Source: Alphaproteobacteria bacterium CG11_big_fil_rev_8_21_14_0_20_39_49 (lineage in GTDB: Bacteria > Pseudomonadota > Alphaproteobacteria > Rickettsiales > UBA6187). Taken from it: 34,698 nucleotides of DNA. Positions within the stretch are counted from its first letter, which is position 1. Each line of letters starts with the position of its first letter. Both the position numbers and the translations under genes were made by a program. The stretch covers positions 600,311-635,008 of the forward strand of contig PCXK01000007.1 in the NCBI GenBank assembly GCA_002787635.1, written 5' to 3'. Under the pieces are notes generated by a model that saw nothing but the letters and a program-made list of their open reading frames with translations, was not told where the DNA came from and searched no databases. Below, in pieces: positions 7,558 through 15,459 of this stretch.

Positions 7558-10323
7558 ATGTTTTTTAATCGCTTTTCTTTTTTTGTAAGAAAAAGAAACC
7601 AAAAAGGATTCAGCTTAATTGAGTTGTCGGTTATAATAAGTATTGCGGCAGCAAGCACTGTGGCTTTTCTTTCGTGGACACAGCCCGAAACCCTTACCGA
7701 CGCACAAAATGCAATAGAAACAAGAGCAAGAATTGACAGAATAGAAAAGGCTATAGAAGCGTTTCGTGTTGAGCGTGACAGACTTCCTTGTCCGGCAGAT
7801 CCGCAAATGCGTATAGACAATACTCACATTCTAGGTACGAATGGCGTGGTAGGTACGGGTGGTGATACTTACGGCAATGACTTTGGAACCGAAGATCTTG
7901 ACGAAACTCAGGAAACGTCAGGCACTGCCACATACGGTATTGATTGCCCTGTAAACATGGGAGCTGTTCCCGTCCAGTCGTTAGGACTGAGCAATGATTA
8001 TATTAACGATGCATGGGGAAGGCGTTTTACTTATGCCATATCGCCAAAAATTTGCGGAAGAGATGCCGGTTTTTCACTACCCGGTACGCTCGAAGAACAG
8101 GCTGCCAGCCGTGAACAAGGCTGTACACGTAACGACTATGAAAACAATTCCGGTGATATTGTAGTAACAGACGGTACTAATCCTTATACCACCGCTGCAG
8201 CATATGTTGTAGTTAGTCACGGTTCTAACGGTTTAGGGGCGTTTCTACCTAGCGGTAGCCAACTTACCGCAGGGACGGGAAATGAATTGGAAAATTCTGA
8301 CGGATTGGAAGTAGGCGGCACTTATGACGGTAGATATGTTTTTGTAAAACAGGCAAAAAATGCTACTTTTGATGATATAACCTCATTTAAAACCAAGATA
8401 CAGATAGAAAGGCTAACAACAAGATCCAGTGCTAAACAAATAAGCGTTGCAGAATGTGAAGTAAATTCTCAGGAAATTAAAAATATCACCTCTTCGCAAG
8501 CTAACTTCATGACCTCCGATATTACGGGTTACGATCATACCGCCGGAATATATAACACGGGCGAGCAAGTCGGGCTTGGTCTGATGATGGCAGTGCAGGA
8601 TATTTGTATTAGCTATTACGGATATCAGCCTCAGATTTTAAGGGGTGACACATGGTCCGGTGCGCAATGTCCCGGAAACAATGCAACTACCGTAGGAACA
8701 GGCGGTAACTACGCTGCGGAAACCACTTATTCATCTAAGAACAATGTTTGTACATGTGCCGATGACCAATGGGACGGTGGCTGTACAATGGATTGGTTCG
8801 CCGCAAGCGGTTTAACCGTAAAGGATAATATGGTTCTGTGGCTTGATGCCGATAGTCCTGAAACTGTTTTTAACGATACGGCATGTTCAAATATTGCCCA
8901 GTATGGTGACGGTGTAGCATGCTGGAAGGATAAATCAATCAACGGATTTAGTGCAACTCAAACTACGGCTATAAATAGACCTGTTTATAGGTTATCTAAA
9001 ACCATGAACTCTAAAGATGTTATAGAATTTCCGGGATTGGCAGGAAGGAAGCTTTCAATAGCGGATGACAATCGATTGGATATCACAGGTGATATGAGCG
9101 TTCTGTTTACTCTTAATTTTAATGATTTTAATCAATGGACGGGAATACTATCTAAAAGTAACAGTAACCAACCCAACCCTTATGACATATACGCTTCTAA
9201 CGCCGGAGAGCCTGCCAATTTGAGATTCTTCAGAGGTAATGGCGGAGGTAATGGTGTCATTGTATCAAATACCAATATATATGCGGATAATGATTATGTG
9301 TTTTCTGTAATAATGCAGGGAACCACAATAACACACTATAAAAACGGTGTAAAAAACGGAACGGGAACATATGGCGGTCCGGCTCCGGGAGCAGGCTCTA
9401 CCGCTCTTGATATCGGTGGCAGAAATGATAATGTTACCCGCATGGACGGTGAAATGGGCGAGATAATTATGTATGATACCGCACTTACAGAGGCGAATCA
9501 TAATATAGTTAACGACTACCTAAGCGACAAATGGAATATATCCGCAATACCTATTTCAGCAACACTATCGGCACAACCGGTATTATGGTTAGATGCTGAT
9601 GATAAGGCAACATTTTACCAAAGCAACTGCACAACAAGAATTACTTCAGGTTCATTGGGCTGCTGGAAGGATAAATCACCTTCAGGATTCGATGCGGTTC
9701 AAACGACCGCCGGAAATCAGCCTTCCTTCATAAAAGAGCCTACTATGAATTACAGGAACGTTGTTCGGTTCCGAACAGATGATTACATGGAAGCTAATGG
9801 AGTTGCCGGCGTATTTAGTAATGATTTTTCATTATTTGTTGTCGGCGACTTCGGAGTAGGTACTGCTTCTAACAGCAGTATAATCTCGGTAAACGACTAT
9901 AATGGTTCTACGGCAGGGGACGATGTATTTAGAATAAGATATCACGGAGGTTCGGCAAACATAAATATAAGTGCCGATAATATGGCTGAGGCGGGTACTG
10001 CTTATCAGGTGACTAACGGATTTAGTTTAGCTGAAGATTCCTTCATAATGAGTTTGGTATTCGATAGCTCGTTAACAGGTACAAATTTTGATTTTTATTA
10101 CAATAGCGTTGGAAAAACATCGCTAACTTATGAGCCTAACACCCCGCATACTCCGGATAGGTTTGTTATTGGGGCTGATTACGACGGAACCGGGATCGGC
10201 AGATATATGACTAATGGATTTGTAGGAGAAATAATAATTTATGACCAACCTCTAGACGACGCAAACAGAAAAATGATTGAAAACTATCTATCGGATAAAT
10301 GGAACGTAGAAATTGATAACTAA
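7558..10323 (+). CDS. Giant type IV pilin-like protein with two LamG-like lectin domains
   Basis: This is a 921-aa protein with an N-terminal class III signal: basic RKRNQKG followed by FSLIELSVIISIAAA, with prepilin peptidase cleavage expected after G17 and the conserved Glu at position 5 of the mature chain. A pseudopilin-like region follows to about residue 300, with VERDRLPCPADPQ (71-83), SLGLSNDYINDAWGRRF (141-157) and VVVSHGSNG (217-225). A Cys-rich linker lies at about 367-415. Two repeats then resemble LamG/concanavalin A-like folds, at about 425-660 and 674-918. Each opens with VLWLDAD and CWKDKS and ends with GEIIxYD and YLSDKWN. It is probably exported and assembled by, or anchored through, a type IV pilus or type II secretion machine, with the lectin array as the ligand-binding head. 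That role is inference. AGGGGG precedes the ATG. The next gene is a paralogue 8 bp downstream. Confidence 0.85.
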   Translation: MFFNRFSFFVRKRNQKGFSLIELSVIISIAAASTVAFLSWTQPETLTDAQNAIETRARIDRIEKAIEAFRVERDRLPCPADPQMRIDNTHILGTNGVVGTGGDTYGNDFGTEDLDETQETSGTATYGIDCPVNMGAVPVQSLGLSNDYINDAWGRRFTYAISPKICGRDAGFSLPGTLEEQAASREQGCTRNDYENNSGDIVVTDGTNPYTTAAAYVVVSHGSNGLGAFLPSGSQLTAGTGNELENSDGLEVGGTYDGRYVFVKQAKNATFDDITSFKTKIQIERLTTRSSAKQISVAECEVNSQEIKNITSSQANFMTSDITGYDHTAGIYNTGEQVGLGLMMAVQDICISYYGYQPQILRGDTWSGAQCPGNNATTVGTGGNYAAETTYSSKNNVCTCADDQWDGGCTMDWFAASGLTVKDNMVLWLDADSPETVFNDTACSNIAQYGDGVACWKDKSINGFSATQTTAINRPVYRLSKTMNSKDVIEFPGLAGRKLSIADDNRLDITGDMSVLFTLNFNDFNQWTGILSKSNSNQPNPYDIYASNAGEPANLRFFRGNGGGNGVIVSNTNIYADNDYVFSVIMQGTTITHYKNGVKNGTGTYGGPAPGAGSTALDIGGRNDNVTRMDGEMGEIIMYDTALTEANHNIVNDYLSDKWNISAIPISATLSAQPVLWLDADDKATFYQSNCTTRITSGSLGCWKDKSPSGFDAVQTTAGNQPSFIKEPTMNYRNVVRFRTDDYMEANGVAGVFSNDFSLFVVGDFGVGTASNSSIISVNDYNGSTAGDDVFRIRYHGGSANINISADNMAEAGTAYQVTNGFSLAEDSFIMSLVFDSSLTGTNFDFYYNSVGKTSLTYEPNTPHTPDRFVIGADYDGTGIGRYMTNGFVGEIIIYDQPLDDANRKMIENYLSDKWNVEIDN

Positions 10324-10331
10324 GAAACATT

Positions 10332-13300
10332 ATGACAAACGTAATTAGAAGCACCAATCAAAAAGGATATACACTGGCAGAGCTTGCCATATCAACTTCC
10401 ATCCTTGCCATGCTCGCTGTTGGCGGTCTTTCTATTATGGGAAAAAAGAATGAAGCCGATAATTTAAAAGAAACTTACATGAAGTTAGAAAAAATAGAGG
10501 CGGCTTTGGAATCTTTTATCAGAGTTAACCGTAGAGTTCCCTGCCCTGCAGGTCCGCAACTTTCAAGCGATAATAGCACAAACAACAGCCATCAATATTT
10601 CGGTTATGAAGTTGCATATAATAACGCACAAGCCGACGGAGACGATTCGGACTTTCAGGAGTGTGATAATGATGCGGCAGATGACGGCAATGGCGACTCC
10701 GATCTCAATGACGACGGAGTAATGAACGCCAATGATCTTTTGGAAAATGCCACAGGTGCAGTACCTGTTAGAACTTTAGGTTTGCCCGATGACTATATGT
10801 ATGATGGCTGGGATAGAAAATTTACATATCGTATAGCACGAGGTGCGGGACATGAAAATCACTTTGATATTTCTTCTTTTCATGGCGATATAGGCATTAT
10901 GGATAGGAAGGGTATCCACAAAACAGATATTAATAATCTTCCTCCGAATAATAACGGAGCTATATACGTTATTATAAGTCACGGTAGTAACGGTAAGGGG
11001 GTTGCATGGGGTAAGAATGCTTCCATTGCTCCGACTCCGGCATCAGGTGTTGAAGGTCAGAATACAAATCACGCTTCCAAGAATTATATACAATCCCCTA
11101 AAACGGATACTTTTGATGATATTGTTGAATTCGGTCTTAAGAAAGATGTTTTAAGACCTTTTAATGTCACATCACCTGTGGACGTATCCCCGCTAACATG
11201 TGAAAATGCTACGGAGTTGGTTGAAAAAGGTCGTGCTACATTAAATACTTTAGCCGGCAATACCTCAGCGACATTAGCCGATCAGATATTTAACAATGCT
11301 TTACTACTATCCGAATTATGTGATAGCGCTCCTACTGAAATAAAAGTGCCAAGTTCATTCAGGGGGCTGGTTTTGTGGTTAGATGCTGATGATATTAATA
11401 CGGTACATGAATTATCTACATGTAATGACACGGCAGAAAACGGTGACGAAGTTCAATGTTGGCTTGATAAATCCGACAATGGAAATAATGCGATAAGCAC
11501 CACAGGTCCGGATTATGATATATATGATCCTATCGGTGATACGGGAGGAATGAATAACAGGAATGTACTGGTTGCCAATGATGATGCCGGTGCTGACTTC
11601 TTAAGGATAGCGGAAAATCCTAATAACCCTAGTCTTGATTCAATCCAGAATAATACGTTCTTCTTTGTAGGTCAGGTTGATTCTGTTCCGACATCTCCAT
11701 CTGCCTCATCTATTTTGAGTAAAGTACAAAACCCCGGAACAAAACACTTTCAGTATGGCTTGAGTAGCTTTACAGGGCAGTTATTTATTGATAACAGCAG
11801 CACCCTTTCTTCTAATAGTCAGGTTCCTATAAGCAGACCCGTGCTATATTCATGGAGAGTTAATCTCGGACAGAATGTGAGTTATTATATGGACGGTGAA
11901 GAACTAACTCAATCGTCAGGAGCTGTTTTGGGAAGCCTCGTGCTAAACGATGAGGATGTTTATTTGTTCTCCTCAAATCCCGGAAGTGCCGAACTTCTTG
12001 ATGCAAAAATAGGTGAAATAGTACTATACAATACCACCTTGTCTAATCAGGAGCGTAGCTCTCTTGAAGTATATTTATCGGATAAATGGAGCATAGACCT
12101 GAACAACACAAACAGCGAGCTATGCCCTCCGGGTATGGAGTTTATACGTAATCAGGAGCGTCCCGAGGGAGCCTGCCAGTGCGTTACCGACAATAACGTT
12201 TTGGTTCAAGAGCTATCCAGCGTCAGTGCGTGCTTGTTCGGGCAGAACAAATTTAACACCTGTGCATCTATAAATTCCGCCTCTCCTTCTTATACCAATC
12301 CGCCATCAAGTTCCGGTCAGGTGTTATGGCTAGATGCAAATGATTGTACGACAATTACCTTAGATGGCTCGCTGGGTCAGGTAACGTTATGGAAAGATAA
12401 GAGTGCAAATGAATTTAATGCCGAACAAACAACAACAAGCCGCATGCCTCTTTATAATCAAAACAGTATAAACGGTTTGGATACAATTGATTTTGACGGT
12501 ATTAATGATCACCTTACTTTAGGTAATAATTATATTTACAGTGCAAATGACGGTCTAAATATTTTCGCTGTAGCAGATAGTTCAAAATCTTCATCTACGG
12601 CTAAAGGATATATAGTTGATTTCGGTAACGCCCAAACTGCAGGATACGGCTTAAGCTTTATAGAAAATGCTATAGACCCTTATGCAACCGGTGCCGATCA
12701 CATGAATAAAACCGACTTATTTACACCGAGCTATGCCATTTTACATATGAATGTTGACTTTACTAATCAACTGGTTATCAAAATCAACGGCACTGAGTTA
12801 AAAGAAGAAAAAAAAGATGCAACCGCCACGACGGCACTTGACAACGCTCAAATTAGTCAGGCATCTACAAGAGGCGGCGGTCAAGGACCTGTTACAATAG
12901 GCGCGCAAAGCAGTACCACATCTGATTCGGATAAATTCCATGACGGTAATATAGGCGAACTGATTATTTATGATAAAAAACTGACAACCAATGAAGCACT
13001 TGCCGTAGAAAATTATCTATCCGATAAATGGGCAATAAATAATAGTCCTGATGATATAGCTAGTCTTGAGCTATGGCTAGATGCAAGTGATACAAGCACC
13101 GTATTCGAAGATGCTTGCGGCGGAACTAAAGCAAACTCAGCCGATAGTGTAGCATGCTGGGAAGATAAGTCCTCTAATACCAACAATGCAGTGGCAAGCG
13201 GCAGCAACCGACCTACATTCGCAATCCTCACTGCGGACGGTGCATTTACAATTAATGTTATAGATGGTGGGTTACCGGACGAAACCATGCCGGTGTTGAA

Positions 13301-13853
13301 TTTTAATTCGGCTAGTTTTCAACGCATGACTATACCTAATCATTCAACATTAGATAGAGATAGTGATTTAAGTTTATTTGTATTATATGACACCGCCGCT
13401 TCCGATGCAGGAGATCATTACATATTTACAAAATTTACAAATGCTAGCAATCATCAATATGGAATTTACTACACGAATGCCGGCGGTAAGAGGATGAGTT
13501 TTACACATAAAATAGGTGGCGTAACAGTTGAAACTACTGCCGATTCTCCGGCGGGATCGGGTAATGCACTAAGGCTTTACAGCGGAACCGTATCATCAAC
13601 AGGAGCAGTAAAAAGTTACTTTCAGGGGGCACAAAGCGGTGCCGGTACAAACTATAAGACTGCCTCATATACAACCGGTGCAACAGGTGGCGGTCAGTTA
13701 GTAATCGGTGATAGTGATACTGTAAACGGCAGTGAATTTGACGGTCAAATAGCCGAGATAATGTTCTTTTCAGACGAACTAAGCGATTCTGAAAGGGAAT
13801 ATATCGAACAATACCTTTCTTCAAAATGGGGTGTTACAATAAATCAAAATTAA
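10332..13853 (+). CDS. Giant type IV pilin-like protein with three LamG-like lectin domains
   Basis: A 1173-aa paralogue of the preceding gene, 8 bp downstream and probably co-translated; its own Shine-Dalgarno is weak. The prepilin signal is NQKG followed by YTLAELAISTSILAMLAVGG, with cleavage after G12. Shared pseudopilin blocks are NRRVPCPAGPQ (66-76), TLGLPDDYMYDGWDRKF (148-164) and VIISHGSNGKG (213-222). An acidic insert (about 100-136) contains an EF-hand-like loop at 124-135. Three LamG-like repeats lie at about 346-590, 663-902 and 911-1171, each with LWLDA near the start and YLSxKW near the end. A Cys-rich linker at about 598-645 separates repeats one and two. Likely role: adhesin or tip subunit of a pilus-like structure (inference). 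Which of the two proteins is the base or the tip cannot be told. Confidence 0.85.
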   Translation: MTNVIRSTNQKGYTLAELAISTSILAMLAVGGLSIMGKKNEADNLKETYMKLEKIEAALESFIRVNRRVPCPAGPQLSSDNSTNNSHQYFGYEVAYNNAQADGDDSDFQECDNDAADDGNGDSDLNDDGVMNANDLLENATGAVPVRTLGLPDDYMYDGWDRKFTYRIARGAGHENHFDISSFHGDIGIMDRKGIHKTDINNLPPNNNGAIYVIISHGSNGKGVAWGKNASIAPTPASGVEGQNTNHASKNYIQSPKTDTFDDIVEFGLKKDVLRPFNVTSPVDVSPLTCENATELVEKGRATLNTLAGNTSATLADQIFNNALLLSELCDSAPTEIKVPSSFRGLVLWLDADDINTVHELSTCNDTAENGDEVQCWLDKSDNGNNAISTTGPDYDIYDPIGDTGGMNNRNVLVANDDAGADFLRIAENPNNPSLDSIQNNTFFFVGQVDSVPTSPSASSILSKVQNPGTKHFQYGLSSFTGQLFIDNSSTLSSNSQVPISRPVLYSWRVNLGQNVSYYMDGEELTQSSGAVLGSLVLNDEDVYLFSSNPGSAELLDAKIGEIVLYNTTLSNQERSSLEVYLSDKWSIDLNNTNSELCPPGMEFIRNQERPEGACQCVTDNNVLVQELSSVSACLFGQNKFNTCASINSASPSYTNPPSSSGQVLWLDANDCTTITLDGSLGQVTLWKDKSANEFNAEQTTTSRMPLYNQNSINGLDTIDFDGINDHLTLGNNYIYSANDGLNIFAVADSSKSSSTAKGYIVDFGNAQTAGYGLSFIENAIDPYATGADHMNKTDLFTPSYAILHMNVDFTNQLVIKINGTELKEEKKDATATTALDNAQISQASTRGGGQGPVTIGAQSSTTSDSDKFHDGNIGELIIYDKKLTTNEALAVENYLSDKWAINNSPDDIASLELWLDASDTSTVFEDACGGTKANSADSVACWEDKSSNTNNAVASGSNRPTFAILTADGAFTINVIDGGLPDETMPVLNFNSASFQRMTIPNHSTLDRDSDLSLFVLYDTAASDAGDHYIFTKFTNASNHQYGIYYTNAGGKRMSFTHKIGGVTVETTADSPAGSGNALRLYSGTVSSTGAVKSYFQGAQSGAGTNYKTASYTTGATGGGQLVIGDSDTVNGSEFDGQIAEIMFFSDELSDSEREYIEQYLSSKWGVTINQN

Positions 13854-13914
13854 AAAATTAACTTTTTAATGTGACTTCCTTGCTCTAATATGCTATCATT
13901 TCCAAAATTATGGA

Positions 13915-13928
13915 TATCTTATAAGATA
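13915..13928. promoter_or_regulatory. Perfect 14-bp palindrome, possible operator
   Basis: TATCTTATAAGATA is a perfect 14-bp palindrome 16 bp upstream of the start codon at 13945 and 7 bp before an unusually strong GGAGG Shine-Dalgarno (13936-13940). It contains a TATAAG that could act as a -10 box, but no matching -35 is visible. It could be an operator or a chance AT-rich palindrome. Confidence 0.3.
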
Positions 13929-13944
13929 GTATGTTGGAGGCGAT

Positions 13945-14511
13945 ATGACAAAAGAACAAGACGGTAAATTAAAATCCGCAATACGAAATTCTTCAGACGG
14001 TGAGTCTGTTACGAAGACGGTCCGATTTAAGAAAAAAACGAAAGTTCTGGATATACCTCACGATACAGATATTCAAACTGAAGAAGGAATTTCATATCAG
14101 GCATCTAAATATAATTACATGCAAACAGAAATTTATCCTAAAAAAGCAAAGCACTCATTAATTAATTATTATGTAAAAAACGGCAGTTCTGACGAAGATG
14201 CTGTAAAAAAAATAAAAGAAGTTGCAGAAAACCCTGATCGTGAAAAAATACTAGATAAAATAAAGCGTGAAAAAGAAATAGAAAAACTACAAAAAGGTAC
14301 GGAACGCTCTGAGCAGCTAAGATATTATAATCGCAAAAATAATTTCACAAAACAACACTTAAAAAGCGGTGCAAGCACTTTTGATGAGGCAGAACAAATG
14401 GCAGACAGGTCTATTGTTGCAGAAGATATGAGAATAGATCATGACTACACAAGTTTTATATTAGAGCAAAGGCAAAATCAGGAAAAGGACTGTTTTTGCA
14501 CGATATCATAG
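13945..14511 (+). CDS. Charged hypothetical protein ending in a CaaX-like box
   Basis: I recognise no family. It is a 188-aa, very Lys/Glu-rich, soluble protein without a signal peptide or membrane segment. The N-terminal third looks disordered and holds KTVRFKKKTKV (24-34), which fits the RVxF docking pattern for eukaryotic PP1 phosphatase. Residues about 85-120 are a charged predicted helix with possible coiled-coil character. The last residues are KDCFCTIS: C185-T-I-S fits the CaaX prenylation consensus, with a second Cys at 183 of the kind that is palmitoylated in Ras proteins. This suggests a protein delivered into a eukaryotic host and lipidated there, but this is inference from short motifs. 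GGAGG (13936-13940) is the strongest Shine-Dalgarno seen in the window. Confidence 0.75.
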   Translation: MTKEQDGKLKSAIRNSSDGESVTKTVRFKKKTKVLDIPHDTDIQTEEGISYQASKYNYMQTEIYPKKAKHSLINYYVKNGSSDEDAVKKIKEVAENPDREKILDKIKREKEIEKLQKGTERSEQLRYYNRKNNFTKQHLKSGASTFDEAEQMADRSIVAEDMRIDHDYTSFILEQRQNQEKDCFCTIS

Positions 14512-14647
14512 ATGCTTACCTCTGATTCTGATAAGACTTATAAAAAACACCACCCAATATTTTTAACTAAAATAATTTACATAAAGTATGATTCTGTTAA
14601 TATTTTCCGCTACTAATTAAGTGGTTTAATATTATATTAAGATTCCT

Positions 14648-15235
14648 ATGCGTTTTTTTACTGCAATTATTGTTTTACTTATTTCGGTTATTTTAAGTAG
14701 TTGCGGTTCCGGCATTTACGATAGCGAACTTCTTGAAAGGCTTGATAAAAGACTACCTAAATATAATACGGAGTCTGTTTATAGGCAGAATATCCCGCAT
14801 TATGGCAATAATGATAGCCTTCCTTTGTACAAGCCCTCTTCTGATTATCTTCCGAGTGAAAAAATATACGAAACTTACGATACTAAAATTTATCCTACAT
14901 ATGACAGCGAGGCAGATAACCCTGTTTTGCCTACAACTCCTGATATAGCTCCGATATATCAATATCCTACATACGATCCGTCAGCCGATAACCCGTATTA
15001 CAACGGTCAGTCATATGGTGGCTTTGAAGATAAAGTTTATAACGACTATTACCCTGTATATGATTCAAATGCCGATAATCCTGTTTATCCACATCCCAAT
15101 GCCTACCAACAACAACCGCAAAAACAATATCAATATTATAACTATAATCCCGATGCAGATAACCCTGTAGCACCTGATAATGCAGGAAACTTGTTTAACA
15201 CACCGAGTTTTGATGAACCGTTATTTGACGAATAA
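14648..15235 (+). CDS. Tyr/Pro-rich repeat lipoprotein
   Basis: A 195-aa lipoprotein of unknown family. The N-terminus is a lipoprotein signal with lipobox L16-S-S-C19, so the mature chain would begin at C19-G. The rest is low-complexity and rich in Tyr, Pro, Asp and Asn. Four imperfect repeats follow the consensus YPxYDxxADNPVxP, at 82-95, 106-119, 135-148 and 163-176. The tail is acidic (FDEPLFDE). It has no predicted enzymatic domain. Such a protein would be an envelope-anchored, extended, surface or periplasmic chain. Whether it is linked to the pilin-lectin genes or to the CaaX-box protein upstream is unknown; it lies in the same direction, 136 bp after the latter. Confidence 0.78.
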   Translation: MRFFTAIIVLLISVILSSCGSGIYDSELLERLDKRLPKYNTESVYRQNIPHYGNNDSLPLYKPSSDYLPSEKIYETYDTKIYPTYDSEADNPVLPTTPDIAPIYQYPTYDPSADNPYYNGQSYGGFEDKVYNDYYPVYDSNADNPVYPHPNAYQQQPQKQYQYYNYNPDADNPVAPDNAGNLFNTPSFDEPLFDE

Positions 15236-15252
15236 ACCTTTATATAGTAAAT

Positions 15253-15403
15253 TAACTTTTCAACAATGCCTTCATTGGATGACAACGCTTTTTGAAAAGT
15301 TACGATACTATAATTTGAGACCTCTGCATAATACGTCATCGCCCGAATTTGTGAAGCAAGCTATAGGGCGATCTCATGGATTCGCCGATCGGAGTAGGCG
15401 AAT
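15253..15403. repeat. Hairpin cluster with an IS-end-like sequence
   Basis: This gene-free stretch (15236-15459) holds three inverted repeats: an 11-bp perfect pair TAACTTTTCAA (15253-15263) and TTGAAAAGTTA (15292-15302); ATCGCCC (15338-15344) with GGGCGAT (15366-15372); and ATTCGCC (15380-15386) with GGCGAAT (15397-15403). Between them, GAGACCTCTGCATAAT (15317-15332) resembles terminal repeats of IS5/IS1031-type insertion sequences, from memory of that family. No transposase frame is present. It may be a decayed IS end or a small non-autonomous element; the first hairpin could also end the lipoprotein transcript. Confidence 0.35.
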
Positions 15404-15459
15404 TACAACAGAAATATTACTATAAAAAAACAGAGCAGTTTAAGACGAGTTGGGTGTAT

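Noticed and set aside
15085-15093. Perfect DnaA-box sequence TTATCCACA near dnaA, possible origin
   Set aside because: It is a single copy inside the repeat region of the lipoprotein gene. No cluster of boxes, AT-rich unwinding element or GC-skew evidence accompanies it, and one chance hit is expected in this much AT-rich DNA.
15180-15425. Overlapping 81-codon frame after the lipoprotein
   Set aside because: It starts inside the lipoprotein gene, runs through the hairpin cluster, has no Shine-Dalgarno and shows no protein-like features; it is better explained as repeat or IS-derived sequence.
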